From contig NZ_JAKJSQ010000005.1 of the NCBI RefSeq assembly GCF_050337105.1, positions 140,111 to 204,110 of the forward strand: 64,000 bases of DNA. Reading direction: 5' to 3'. The DNA comes from Aliivibrio_A kagoshimensis (GTDB lineage: Bacteria; Pseudomonadota; Gammaproteobacteria; Enterobacterales; Vibrionaceae). The notes under the pieces are model-generated. The model worked only from the letters and a program-made list of their open reading frames with translations. It did not search any database and was not told the origin of the DNA. This document shows positions 18,462-27,971 of this stretch, piece by piece (position 1 is the stretch's first letter; each line of letters begins with the position of its first letter). Both the position numbers and the translations under genes were made by a program.

Positions 18462-19475
18462 ATGTCACAGACCAGAACACTAGGCGAGTTTATTGTTGAA
18501 AAACAAAATGATTTTGCCCACGCCAGTGGAGACCTTTCTTCCCTACTCGGTTCGATTAAACTTGCTGCAAAAATCGTAAACCGTGAGATAAATAAGGCCG
18601 GATTGGTCGATATCACAGGTTCAGTCGGCAGTGAGAATGTTCAAGGCGAAGAGCAACAGAAATTAGACTTATACGCTAACGAAGTATTCAAATCTGCACT
18701 CGAAGCACGAGATCAAGTTTGCGGTGTGGCGAGTGAAGAAGAAGATGAAGCAGTTGCCTTTAACAAAGCGTTAAATCGCAGTGCAAAATACGTAGTATTA
18801 ATGGATCCACTTGACGGCTCATCGAACATTGATGTCAATGTTTCAGTCGGTACCATCTTCTCTATCTACCGTCGTATCTCTCCAGAAGGCACTCCCGCAG
18901 TAGAAGAGGATTTCCTACAGCCAGGTAACAAACAGGTTGCGGCAGGTTATGTTATCTACGGTTCTTCAACCATGTTGGTTTACACCACAGGTAACGGTGT
19001 TCATGGCTTTACTTATGACCCATCGTTAGGTGTATTCTGTCTCTCTCACGAAAACATGCAGATCCCTGATGTGGGTAAAATTTACTCAATCAATGAAGGA
19101 AACTACTTCCGTTTCCCTCTTGGAGTAAAAAAATACATCAAGTACTGCCAAGAGAACTGCCCTGAAGAGCATCGTCCATATACCTCTCGCTATATTGGAT
19201 CTCTGGTTGCCGATTTCCACAGAAACCTATTAAAAGGGGGGATGTACCTCTACCCAAGTACGCTCACTCACCCAGATGGTAAGTTACGTTTGCTGTACGA
19301 ATGTAACCCTATTGCGTTAATTATGGAGCAAGCGGGCGGCAAAGCAACCGATGGTAACCAACGTATTTTGGACATCGACCCTAAAGAGTTACACCAGCGT
19401 GTTCCTTTCTTTGTCGGCACAACCGATATGGTCGACAAACTTGAGTCTTTCCTAAAAGAGAGCCCAGGCCACTAA
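18462..19475 (+). CDS. fbp: Fructose-1,6-bisphosphatase class I
   Basis: Gluconeogenic phosphatase (337 residues). Metal site MDPLDGSSNIDVNVSVGTIFS near residue 118, SEEEDEAV near residue 90, sugar-binding RYIGSLVADFHRNLLKGG and C-terminal EQAGGKATDG. Full length, own promoter region between mpl and fbp; Shine-Dalgarno AAGGA precedes the ATG. A GC-poor inverted repeat TAGGCCATCA/TGATGGCCTA (19482-19512) follows but has no T-run. Confidence 0.96.
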   Translation: MSQTRTLGEFIVEKQNDFAHASGDLSSLLGSIKLAAKIVNREINKAGLVDITGSVGSENVQGEEQQKLDLYANEVFKSALEARDQVCGVASEEEDEAVAFNKALNRSAKYVVLMDPLDGSSNIDVNVSVGTIFSIYRRISPEGTPAVEEDFLQPGNKQVAAGYVIYGSSTMLVYTTGNGVHGFTYDPSLGVFCLSHENMQIPDVGKIYSINEGNYFRFPLGVKKYIKYCQENCPEEHRPYTSRYIGSLVADFHRNLLKGGMYLYPSTLTHPDGKLRLLYECNPIALIMEQAGGKATDGNQRILDIDPKELHQRVPFFVGTTDMVDKLESFLKESPGH

Positions 19476-19649
19476 AATCCCTAGGCCATCATTCGTCAGT
19501 ATTGATGGCCTAACACTCCACCGCTACCTCCCTGTTTCTTCTATCACTTTCTGAGTCAATTAGTAGACTTTCTCACCAATCCTGACCACACTCATTACTC
19601 AATGATTTCATTTCTTTATTAATTTCTATCTAATCTAGAGGAGTTACCA

Positions 19650-20177
19650 ATGAGTTTGAATGATGTTCCGGCAGGAAAGGATCTTCCTAATGATATTTAT
19701 GTGGTGATAGAGATCCCCGCTAATGCCGATCCCATTAAATATGAAGTGGATAAAGAGAGTGGTGCTATTTTTGTCGACCGCTTTATGTCAGCTCCTATGT
19801 TCTATCCGTGCAATTATGGCTACATTAACCACACCTTATCGTTAGATGGTGACCCAGTAGATGTTTTGGTTCCCACTCCCTACCCACTGCTGCCAGGCGC
19901 TGTTATTCGCTGCCGACCTGTAGCAGTATTAAAGATGACAGACGAATCAGGGGAAGATGCGAAAATCCTTGCCGTGCCGCACAACAAACTCAGTAAAGAG
20001 TATGACCACATTAATGATTTAGCCGATCTCTCTGAGCAACTGAAAGGGCAAATAACGCAGTTTTTTACCCATTACAAAAACTTAGAAGCCGGTAAATGGG
20101 TAAAAGTTGATGGTTGGGACAACGCACAAGCGGCTCGGGATGAGATCACCTCTTCCTTTGAGCGTGCTCACTCTTAA
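19650..20177 (+). CDS. ppa: Inorganic pyrophosphatase
   Basis: Family I soluble pyrophosphatase, 175 residues, which pulls biosynthetic reactions by hydrolysing pyrophosphate. Signature DGDPVDVLV near residue 70, KYEVDKESGAIFVDRF near residue 30 and KEYDHIND with the late catalytic residues. Good Shine-Dalgarno GAGGAG. Its stop codon overlaps the convergent tamB stop within a few bases. Confidence 0.97.
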   Translation: MSLNDVPAGKDLPNDIYVVIEIPANADPIKYEVDKESGAIFVDRFMSAPMFYPCNYGYINHTLSLDGDPVDVLVPTPYPLLPGAVIRCRPVAVLKMTDESGEDAKILAVPHNKLSKEYDHINDLADLSEQLKGQITQFFTHYKNLEAGKWVKVDGWDNAQAARDEITSSFERAHS

Positions 20178-23100
20178 TTAAACTCAAACTGATAGAGCAG
20201 ATCTACCGCGCTGTCTAATCCTGAAATCGCCTCAAGGTACAATCCTGTAAGTAGGCGATAACGCACAGTAAATTCCCCCATAGAATCGAAGATACCAACA
20301 CCATATTTAACCTGAAGATCTGAGGTAAGGTAACCACTTACTGTGACTTGTGAATCATCACCTGAACCAGCAGTATCGAGCGCCAAATCTTGAACACCAA
20401 ACGCCTCACCGATCTCACCGACTACCTTGCCACTCTTTGCTAAGCTTAAGCCAATTAGCGCACTCGTCATCGCACCACCACCCGCTTCTCCACCAATATC
20501 TTGCCCCCTCAATAGATAAGAGAGTGCGTTTGCCTGAGGCATTGATGGCTCAGAGAAAATATCGACTTTAGGTTCATCAGCCGCTCCATTGACTCGAATT
20601 CCAGCAATTACATCATCTTGAGTATTATCGGGATTCCTGATGGCTTCTATCGCAACATATGGTTGATCTGCCGGTCCATTAAACAGTATGGTTCCTTTAT
20701 TGATCACTAAATCTTGGCCAAAGGAGCGATAGGTGCCCTTTTCAATATTAATCTCACCGCTAATAAATGGCCCTTTGTCTTGTTGGCTCACATTAAGGTT
20801 ACCGATTAAATCTCCCTCTAACCCAAAAGTAGCGATTTGAACGTCATCTCCAATCAAAATATTAATATCGGTTTTGACCTGCATAGGGAAGGGCTCACCC
20901 GTTTGAAGGGGCTGCAAATCAGCATTTAATATCACCTCATCTTTTGATGGACTGACCGCACTCTCTGGTAAGTTTTCAACCACAATCCGCCCCCAAGGGA
21001 TCACGACTTTCCCATTTATTTCTGCTAATTTTGGGGTGACTGATAAGGTAAGATCCGGCTGTACTTTCAGCTTAACTTCAGGCGGTAAATTCACCTGTAA
21101 CTCATCACCTGATACCTTAACGCCAACGCGCCAAGCGGCTAAATCAACCCAATCAGCATCGCCGATTACCTTGAGGTCTCCATCAGGAGTACTGATAGCT
21201 GACTGTAGTGCAGCGCCATAACCTGAAAAGTCCAATTGAATCTCACCATTATTAATATCAATCGGTGAGACCCCGCCTTTCATTTCGATGTTATCAATAC
21301 TCAATCCCCCATATAGCTTAGGTTGAGCTAGGGGGCCGTTTATTTTTACATTCGAATTCATTACTGCATTTAAGGTACTGTATTCCCCTAAAAAAGGTTG
21401 TAACTGCGCCAAAGAAATCGCATCAATACTTAACGTACCGTCAATAGATTTGTTCTTTTGATCTACGGGAGAGATGAGAGCATCTCCCGTTATTTGGCCA
21501 TTATCGGTAAGATCGATTAACCAGTCTATATTGAGCTTATCCTGCTTTATCTCTGCATTCAGTGAAATAGCATTCCAACCGAGACTCAGCACCTCATCCA
21601 TATCTTGCTGTAACACACCGGAAGGAATGTCAACTTTCGCTTTTAATTGTGGCGAACGATCAGGCGCCCATTTCGCCCACACCGTCGCATTCAGCTCTGC
21701 ATCAATGCTGGTGTTTACGGGCATAAAGGGTTTCAGTGTATTAAACATAAAATGTTGGACACTGACGGACGCCTCCCCTCTCTCTCCTACTTGCAGATCT
21801 CTATCTAAGCAGATGGCACTCTTACCTTGTCCCCAGCAGTGTGCCCCCACCATCATTGAATGGTTAGTAAGATTATAGTTCAGTTTCGCCGCTCGATTTA
21901 AGATCCAATCCCCCAGCTCAGTGCTAATGTCAGCTCGGCTTAGTTCCCCTTGCCAACCCGTTTTACGGTTGAAATCACCTTTGAGCAACAAGCCTAATGT
22001 GAGAAGTTCAGAGTCCGCGGTTATCGTCAACTGATGCGATTCTTCACTGCCTTGCAACCCCATAGTTAACGCGTTGAGACGTTTTTGTTGATACAAGCCA
22101 CCTTTTGCGACGACATCAATATCACCACTAAAACGTGGCAGAGGCGATACTCCTCCTTTTACCGTCAACTGCTCTAACTTTGCTTCGTTCTGCCAATTTA
22201 AGCTCATGACTGACAGATCTAGATTAATATCAGGAGTCTCCAGCAGACCAGATAGACTGATCTCACCAACTGCTTGGCCTTGTAATTCAGGTACCGAGGC
22301 GGATAGTTCAGGAATATCAATATCAACGTTCATTGCCCAAACATGATCTAACTGCCCAGTTACCTGAATCGAGTTGCTGCCATGTTTTAAGACTAAATCA
22401 TCCAGTTTAATCTGCAGATCCCCCAGACCGGATTCATCGCTAGCCATTAATGACCCATGAAGGTCTAATGGATATTCACGAATTACCCCTTGGATATCCA
22501 ACAACGGAACCGTCACCTTCCATCCGCCTTGCTGCGTTAATGAACCTTGGGTCGTGATACCGCCATTTAACACACCTTCGACTTCTGGCCATTGCAGGCC
22601 TGGTTTAATGGTTGATAACGTCAGATCAGATTGCCAGTTGAGGGGTTGCTGCCAATTAACCATCACCTGACCCGCTATCTCACCGCCTAAGGTTTTAACA
22701 ACAACGTCAGATATTGAGATCTGTTTTAGATCGCCCTTTGCTTGTGCATCTAACGTTATATCAGGGAGCTCAGTGCCTTGAAGATCCCCTTGCAGAGATA
22801 GTTGGTACCCTTCTAAGTCTCCTTTAGTAGAGAGCTTAGAGAGCTGTATCTGATAATCAGGTGTCGAGTTCAACGGCCAGCGAAGATCACCATCATGCAG
22901 GATCAGCTCAAATGGTAACCTTGGTTGCAGTGGTTGAACGCTTCCTTCAAGTGTCGCTTTTAACATACCATCGAGCTGAGCTGAGAGTTCCAGTTCGGCT
23001 ACGCTCTTAGTGGCATGTAATTGAAGCGTATGTCCTTTCAGTTCACTCTCTTTTAGGGTTATCACCCCTTGTAAATCTAAAGGATAATCCCCCATCAAAG

Positions 23101-23926
23101 CGATTTGACTGTTTAGCTCCACACTTAACTGCGGCATATCAAGAGTAAGATCGCTAACCGATACCTGATGCTCTTTCGCCTTTGCACTGAACGCTAAGCT
23201 GTTGACGATAATTGGCTCATGCTGTTGTAAGGTAAAGTCTTGCAGTTTCAAAGAGGCGAGATCCACTTCAAGCGGTATTAACACCTCTGGCAGCTCAATG
23301 ACAGAAGGTGAGGCATCTGCCACAGGAGCCGGTTCGTCAACACTCTTTTGCTCTGCAAGCTGCACAATCACACTCTGCCATGTTACTGGCGAGATCATTA
23401 ATCGATGGCCGCTCATGGTTAAACCTGTCGAAAAGCGCTGCCAACTTACTTGATTACCCAAAATATTAAGCGCTATATCATTGAGTACTATTTGATTAAC
23501 TTCCACCGGTATTGGCGACTCTACCTTCCTTAACGGTTCACTTTCTGTGGTGGCCTGATTAGAAGATGAAGAGATAGGTAAAGTCGGCATTGAAAAGACA
23601 ACACCTTCGAGTTCAACCGCTTCAATGCATATTTCTGGATTCAAAAGACAAGATGGCATAATTGCTAAACGAAGCCGTTTAATGGCGATATCGATCGTAT
23701 CACCATCAGAAAAAGAGAGACCTGTGAGCGTAAAATCAGAAAGCAAAGCACCGGAGTTCTCCTCTATCTGTAATTCAGGTAGTGCTTTTTGAGCCCCCCA
23801 TAACAGAGCGTTTAACCCCAAGTTAGTCCACAGCAGCGTGGATAACAGGAACATCAATACCACCAGCATAGCAACAACGGCTATACCGCACCTAACACCC
23901 CATTTGTTAACTGTTTTTAGGATCAT
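20174..23926 (-). CDS. tamB: Translocation and assembly module inner-membrane protein TamB
   Basis: A 1250-residue AsmA-like protein with one N-terminal membrane anchor (hydrophobic stretch in residues 12-32) and a long periplasmic beta-taco groove; the C-terminal DUF490 domain begins near residue 900 and ends in a beta-type LTGLYLEAISGLDSAVDLLYQFEF. With TamA it spans the envelope and is linked to autotransporter assembly and phospholipid transport to the outer membrane. Its start overlaps the tamA stop by four bases (ATGA), so the two are coupled. Confidence 0.94.
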   Translation of the reverse strand: MILKTVNKWGVRCGIAVVAMLVVLMFLLSTLLWTNLGLNALLWGAQKALPELQIEENSGALLSDFTLTGLSFSDGDTIDIAIKRLRLAIMPSCLLNPEICIEAVELEGVVFSMPTLPISSSSNQATTESEPLRKVESPIPVEVNQIVLNDIALNILGNQVSWQRFSTGLTMSGHRLMISPVTWQSVIVQLAEQKSVDEPAPVADASPSVIELPEVLIPLEVDLASLKLQDFTLQQHEPIIVNSLAFSAKAKEHQVSVSDLTLDMPQLSVELNSQIALMGDYPLDLQGVITLKESELKGHTLQLHATKSVAELELSAQLDGMLKATLEGSVQPLQPRLPFELILHDGDLRWPLNSTPDYQIQLSKLSTKGDLEGYQLSLQGDLQGTELPDITLDAQAKGDLKQISISDVVVKTLGGEIAGQVMVNWQQPLNWQSDLTLSTIKPGLQWPEVEGVLNGGITTQGSLTQQGGWKVTVPLLDIQGVIREYPLDLHGSLMASDESGLGDLQIKLDDLVLKHGSNSIQVTGQLDHVWAMNVDIDIPELSASVPELQGQAVGEISLSGLLETPDINLDLSVMSLNWQNEAKLEQLTVKGGVSPLPRFSGDIDVVAKGGLYQQKRLNALTMGLQGSEESHQLTITADSELLTLGLLLKGDFNRKTGWQGELSRADISTELGDWILNRAAKLNYNLTNHSMMVGAHCWGQGKSAICLDRDLQVGERGEASVSVQHFMFNTLKPFMPVNTSIDAELNATVWAKWAPDRSPQLKAKVDIPSGVLQQDMDEVLSLGWNAISLNAEIKQDKLNIDWLIDLTDNGQITGDALISPVDQKNKSIDGTLSIDAISLAQLQPFLGEYSTLNAVMNSNVKINGPLAQPKLYGGLSIDNIEMKGGVSPIDINNGEIQLDFSGYGAALQSAISTPDGDLKVIGDADWVDLAAWRVGVKVSGDELQVNLPPEVKLKVQPDLTLSVTPKLAEINGKVVIPWGRIVVENLPESAVSPSKDEVILNADLQPLQTGEPFPMQVKTDINILIGDDVQIATFGLEGDLIGNLNVSQQDKGPFISGEINIEKGTYRSFGQDLVINKGTILFNGPADQPYVAIEAIRNPDNTQDDVIAGIRVNGAADEPKVDIFSEPSMPQANALSYLLRGQDIGGEAGGGAMTSALIGLSLAKSGKVVGEIGEAFGVQDLALDTAGSGDDSQVTVSGYLTSDLQVKYGVGIFDSMGEFTVRYRLLTGLYLEAISGLDSAVDLLYQFEFN

Positions 23927-25644
23927 ATTTCAGGCCCTAACGAGAAGTGAATATGAAACTCTTCACCTTGAGGTTGTTCCAATCCCCAAGCAAAGTCTAA
24001 ACTAACGGGACCCACAGGTGATCCCCAACGAATACCAGCGCCGACACCCGTTTTCCACTGCGGAACAGAGGCCCACGCATCACCATAATCGACGAATGTC
24101 GCTAACCACCAATTCCCTACCACCCGATATTGATACTCAAGGCTTGAGGTTGCCATATATTGGCCCCCTGTTAAGAAACCGTCACTGTCTTTCGGCGAGA
24201 TCTCTTCATAACCATAACCTCTTAAACTGTTATCTCCTCCAGCAAAAAATCGAATCGATGGTGGCAGACTGTCGAACTCATCAGTATAGATAGCGCCAAC
24301 GTCAGCACCGAATAGTCCCCTATGGTTCTGACCAAGACTTCGGATCCAAGTCGTATGAGCTTGCACACGAACCAAGCGTGCATCAGAAGATAGTGCCGGA
24401 TCAGTGCCTTCAAAAGTGATCGACTTTCTGTCGCCCCACATTGGCATCATCCCACCGCGACTTCGAGTCTTTGACAATGTAATACCCGGCAACACCAGCC
24501 ATGAAGAGCCATCCTGTTTCCCTTGCGTAAACTCTTCATATAAAAGTCGTGTAAACAGGGTTCTATGCCAACCAGAGTCCAACACCCAGTGCCTCTCAAA
24601 GGCCAAGTTCGACTCTAAGCTGTCCGTGTCTCGATCATCAATATTTTTCATTCCGTACTGCACAATATAGTAATCACGCAATACGTTTTCTAATGGGATT
24701 TTATACGCAGCGGTCACTGTTTGTTCGGGATTGGAGATGGACAAACTGGTCTTTAAACTGTGTCCATAACTGTTTAGCCACGGTTTCTTCCAGTTGATTT
24801 TTCCTCTGATGCCAACGTCCGTTGAATACCCAATACCGGTTTCAAGAAGGTTTTTAGTTTGAGGGCTCAAATGCACCTGCATCGGCAGCTCACCGCTCTG
24901 ACTGACATTGTTAATATCTGGCTCCACCAATACTGATGAAAACCACTCAGTGTTAGAGAGGGATTGATTAAACTCTCCCACTTTACTGGCTAAATAAGGA
25001 TCGCCACTTTGATAAGGGATTATAGATTGCACTCTGTAATCTTCAATTTGAGAGCCATCAATGAAGGTTTTTCCAAAAAAGTATCGATCTCCACTGTCAT
25101 AGTGCAGATGCACAAAAGCTTGCTTTCTCTCTGGAGAGACCTCTAAACGAGTAACGCTAAAGTCACCGTCAAAGTACCCTTTTCTTAACGCTAAGTTTCG
25201 TAGTCTTGTTTTTAGAGCGTCGTAGTTTCCGTGATTTAACACCGCTCCTAGGTTCAAACCTGAATTAGCAACCGCTGCAATAAATTCTGGATCAAATTTC
25301 GCCTCTCCGTCAATAATAATATCGCTATCATAAATGGACACAGGCTCACCTGGAATAACATTAACAACCAATAGTCGACTTCCCTGCTCACCACTTACAT
25401 TGAAGGTAATCACAGGATCATAAAAACCTAACGCTTTTAGCGCCTCTTTAATACTGGTTTCTACTCTAGATTGAAAACGTAATGAGACCGAGTACTCGTC
25501 CTCGGGAATGGCCGATAAATAGGCTTCGACATTCTCCTCTAGATCACCATCTAGTCCCTCTACACTCATTTCAGTCTCAGCCTGAAGGGTAAAGGAGAAG
25601 GTTGCCATCAGCAGTACAGCGAATAGCTTAATCTGTTTCATCAT
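23923..25644 (-). CDS. tamA: Autotransporter assembly outer-membrane protein TamA
   Basis: A 573-residue Omp85 protein: signal peptide IKLFAVLLMATFSFTLQA, three POTRA domains in roughly residues 25-260, then a 16-strand beta-barrel with the L6-type GGDNSLRGYGYEEISP motif near residue 470 and terminal aromatic strand ending in HFSLGPEI. First gene of tamA-tamB. Divergent from msrA. Confidence 0.95.
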   Translation of the reverse strand: MMKQIKLFAVLLMATFSFTLQAETEMSVEGLDGDLEENVEAYLSAIPEDEYSVSLRFQSRVETSIKEALKALGFYDPVITFNVSGEQGSRLLVVNVIPGEPVSIYDSDIIIDGEAKFDPEFIAAVANSGLNLGAVLNHGNYDALKTRLRNLALRKGYFDGDFSVTRLEVSPERKQAFVHLHYDSGDRYFFGKTFIDGSQIEDYRVQSIIPYQSGDPYLASKVGEFNQSLSNTEWFSSVLVEPDINNVSQSGELPMQVHLSPQTKNLLETGIGYSTDVGIRGKINWKKPWLNSYGHSLKTSLSISNPEQTVTAAYKIPLENVLRDYYIVQYGMKNIDDRDTDSLESNLAFERHWVLDSGWHRTLFTRLLYEEFTQGKQDGSSWLVLPGITLSKTRSRGGMMPMWGDRKSITFEGTDPALSSDARLVRVQAHTTWIRSLGQNHRGLFGADVGAIYTDEFDSLPPSIRFFAGGDNSLRGYGYEEISPKDSDGFLTGGQYMATSSLEYQYRVVGNWWLATFVDYGDAWASVPQWKTGVGAGIRWGSPVGPVSLDFAWGLEQPQGEEFHIHFSLGPEI

Positions 25645-25834
25645 TTTCGATTACAAGCCACTATTTAATGAGAGATATCCAATAACGATATCGAAACGAT
25701 ACAACTTACACAAACTAGCAGAAATGATTGCTTTCCTAAAGAGCAACATACTAATATGACTAGAAATGAAGAGAAACCATCATCCATTGCGCAACGCCGA
25801 CAATGCCACTTAATACTCCATTCAAGGACTCAAC

Positions 25835-26473
25835 ATGACGCAGATGAAACTACAGATGGTTACCGCTCAAAGTGCCCTCCCGGGTAATCAGCAACAGATC
25901 ACACCGCAGCAGATGCACTTTGTACATAAGGTATCCATGCTGCCACCCGCTCCCAAAGGACATCAATCCGTTCTGTTAGGCATGGGATGTTTCTGGGGAG
26001 CAGAGCGTTTTTTATGGCAGATAGAAGGTATCTATTGCACCTCAGTCGGTTACAGCGGTGGCTTTACCGTTAATCCAACGTATGAACAGGTGTGTAGTGG
26101 CCAGACAGGCCATAGTGAAGTGGTTAATGTCACTTATGACCCAGCAATCACCTCATTTGAAGTTCTATTGGTTCATTTTTGGCAAAATCATATTCCGACC
26201 CAAGGTATGCGACAAGGCAATGACCTAGGCACTCAATATCGTTCTGCTATCTACTGCAACACTCAACAACAGGTCGATATCGCGGTAGAGAGCCGCCATC
26301 AGTATCAAGCTGCACTTACTCATTCAGAAGAGCAACACGATGAGATTACCACTGAGATATCATTGGCTGGTCCTTATTATTTTGCTGAAGAGTACCATCA
26401 GCAATATCTAGCTAAAAATCCTCAGGGTTATTGTGGTTTAGGTGGAAGTGGGGTCTGCTTCCCCGCTGAGTAA
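25835..26473 (+). CDS. msrA: Peptide methionine-S-sulfoxide reductase MsrA
   Basis: Repairs oxidised methionine (S epimer). The 212-residue protein has the catalytic motif LGMGCFWGAERFLW near residue 49, VGYSGGFTVNPTYEQVCSG, and C-terminal resolving cysteines in NPQGYCGLGGSGVCFP. The N-terminal 40 residues are an enteric-type extension. Divergent from tamA, as in E. coli. Confidence 0.95.
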   Translation: MTQMKLQMVTAQSALPGNQQQITPQQMHFVHKVSMLPPAPKGHQSVLLGMGCFWGAERFLWQIEGIYCTSVGYSGGFTVNPTYEQVCSGQTGHSEVVNVTYDPAITSFEVLLVHFWQNHIPTQGMRQGNDLGTQYRSAIYCNTQQQVDIAVESRHQYQAALTHSEEQHDEITTEISLAGPYYFAEEYHQQYLAKNPQGYCGLGGSGVCFPAE

Positions 26474-26482
26474 ATACCCTCA

Positions 26483-26515
26483 ATAAAAAAGAGAGGCCAT
26501 TAAGCCTCTCTCTTA
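26483..26515 (+). terminator. Terminator between msrA and the DUF1107 gene
   Basis: Hairpin AGAGAGGC/GCCTCTCT with a six-base loop, A-run before and T-rich after; serves the two convergent genes. Confidence 0.8.
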
Positions 26516-26542
26516 TCAATCAATTATTAATACCTTTGCTGG

Positions 26543-26752
26543 CTAAGCGGGCATTGCCGCTAAAGCATCAATTTGTAGATTCACCTCTTTCATTACCAGT
26601 AGTTTTAACTTGCTATTCCGGCTAGGTAGCAGCAACTTTCCCTTATCAAATTCGAAAACGCCAACTCCTTTGATGTAGATTCGTCCTCGGAAGAGTGTTT
26701 TCACGAATCTTGCTACTTGCATTGGTCGATAACTTTTAAAAATCCGTAACAT
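26543..26752 (-). CDS. DUF1107 family small protein
   Basis: A 69-residue basic protein beginning MLRIFKSYRPMQVARFVKTLF, the hallmark of the DUF1107 family found beside msrA/ytfJ in enterics and vibrios. No membrane segment or known motif; function unknown. It is divergent from ytfJ. Confidence 0.8.
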   Translation of the reverse strand: MLRIFKSYRPMQVARFVKTLFRGRIYIKGVGVFEFDKGKLLLPSRNSKLKLLVMKEVNLQIDALAAMPA

Positions 26753-26985
26753 GGTGATACCTCATTAACGCTAAGGTTTATTATTATTCTTTGATGACAA
26801 AATGTGTCATCACGATCACTATAGTAATTATAATCGATTTATCAATAAGCACTAAAAACAACAAATCTATAAAAATTTGATAACATTATATTGTTGNGCG
26901 AATTTTATCGCAAAACAGAGGCTGTTTTTTGTGATCAACCAATAAAACAATAACAAATACCAAAATAAATCAATTGGATAAAAAT

Positions 26986-27537
26986 ATGACTATCAAAACC
27001 CTTTGCATACTCCTTCTTTCTATACTTCCAGTAACAACATGGGCAAGTAACCTCACTATCGGCGAAAATGTGCCACCTGTTGAAGTGCAATCTCATGGTG
27101 AACTCATCATTCAAGATAGCGAAATCATCTATCAAGAGTGGCAATCATCTATGATGCTCGGCAAAGTTCGAGTCATCCAAGCAATCGCTGGACGAAGCAG
27201 TGCAAAAAAAATGAATGCTCCTTTAATGACCGCAATAACCGCTAAAAAGTTCCCAATAACTGACTATCAAACCACAACTATCATAAATCAAGATGATGCC
27301 ATTTGGGGAACAGGGGGATTTGTCCTCTCAAAAGCAGAAGACAGCAAGCTGGAGTTTTCGTGGTCTTCATTGATTGTTGATGAAGATGGCGTAGTTGCAC
27401 AATCTTGGCAATTGGAATCAGATAGTTCAGCGATCATCGTTCAAGATAAAAATGGAAATATTCTATTTTTCAAACAGGGGTCACTTAATGATGACGAGAT
27501 AGCGAAGGTTTTGACACTGATTGAACAAGCCATTTAA
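26986..27537 (+). CDS. ytfJ: YtfJ family periplasmic protein
   Basis: A 183-residue protein with a signal peptide (MTIKTLCILLLSILPVTTWA) followed by the YtfJ/thioredoxin-like fold; it has LGKVRVIQAIAGRSSAKKMN in the conserved region and no CXXC active site. ATG 26986 is preferred to the upstream in-frame ATG 26974 because the signal peptide then starts properly. Conserved location near msrA; function not established. Confidence 0.85.
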   Translation: MTIKTLCILLLSILPVTTWASNLTIGENVPPVEVQSHGELIIQDSEIIYQEWQSSMMLGKVRVIQAIAGRSSAKKMNAPLMTAITAKKFPITDYQTTTIINQDDAIWGTGGFVLSKAEDSKLEFSWSSLIVDEDGVVAQSWQLESDSSAIIVQDKNGNILFFKQGSLNDDEIAKVLTLIEQAI

Positions 27538-27581
27538 TCTGACTGTCACCTTGTTAGTTTACCCTCTATTTTACTTGCACT

Positions 27582-27611
27582 ATTCATGTGATGTTATATT
27601 ATCACATGAAT
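27582..27611. promoter_or_regulatory. Probable Zur box in front of the zinc operon
   Basis: Perfect 11-base inverted repeat arms ATTCATGTGAT / ATCACATGAAT around a TTATA core. The centre ATGTTATATTATCACAT resembles the gamma-proteobacterial Zur box (TGTTATANTATAACA). It lies 25 bases before the first gene of the zrg-type operon, which fits repression by Zur when zinc is ample. This is inferred from sequence pattern alone. Confidence 0.65.
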
Positions 27612-27636
27612 AGTTAATCCCACTTTAAAAGACAGT

Positions 27637-27921
27637 ATGTTAAGACGAGAACAACCAAACAGATGGCCAGCATGGGGATTAGTCGTACTAATTCTCCTTC
27701 TTAGTCATACGGTTATTTCTCACCAATATGATCTCGATACGTCTAATCATACTGAGCACAACTGCTCTTTGTTTCATGCAGCAACTCACGCGCTAACTCA
27801 GCACATTGACCATTTTGAACTCCCCAGCTATCAATCTATTTTAACTTCAGCCCCACGTTTTCATACCATCGTGATTGAATCTATTTCAAGTAATGCCCGC
27901 TCACCACCAAATAGGTTTTAA
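27637..27921 (+). CDS. DUF2607 family protein, first gene of zinc operon
   Basis: A 94-residue protein with one hydrophobic segment near residues 13-26 (LVVLILLLSHTVIS) and a histidine-containing C-terminal part (HNCSLFHAATHALTQHIDHF). The family is seen ahead of zrgA-like genes in vibrios; exact role unknown. Lies directly behind the Zur-like palindrome. Confidence 0.75.
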   Translation: MLRREQPNRWPAWGLVVLILLLSHTVISHQYDLDTSNHTEHNCSLFHAATHALTQHIDHFELPSYQSILTSAPRFHTIVIESISSNARSPPNRF

Positions 27922-27971
27922 ATTTATTACTACACCCTTAAAATTTATTACTTACACAATTTGGAGAAGGT

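Noticed and set aside
19482..19512. Hairpin after fbp as terminator
   Set aside because: Good stem TAGGCCATCA/TGATGGCCTA but long loop and no T-run; mentioned only in the fbp entry.
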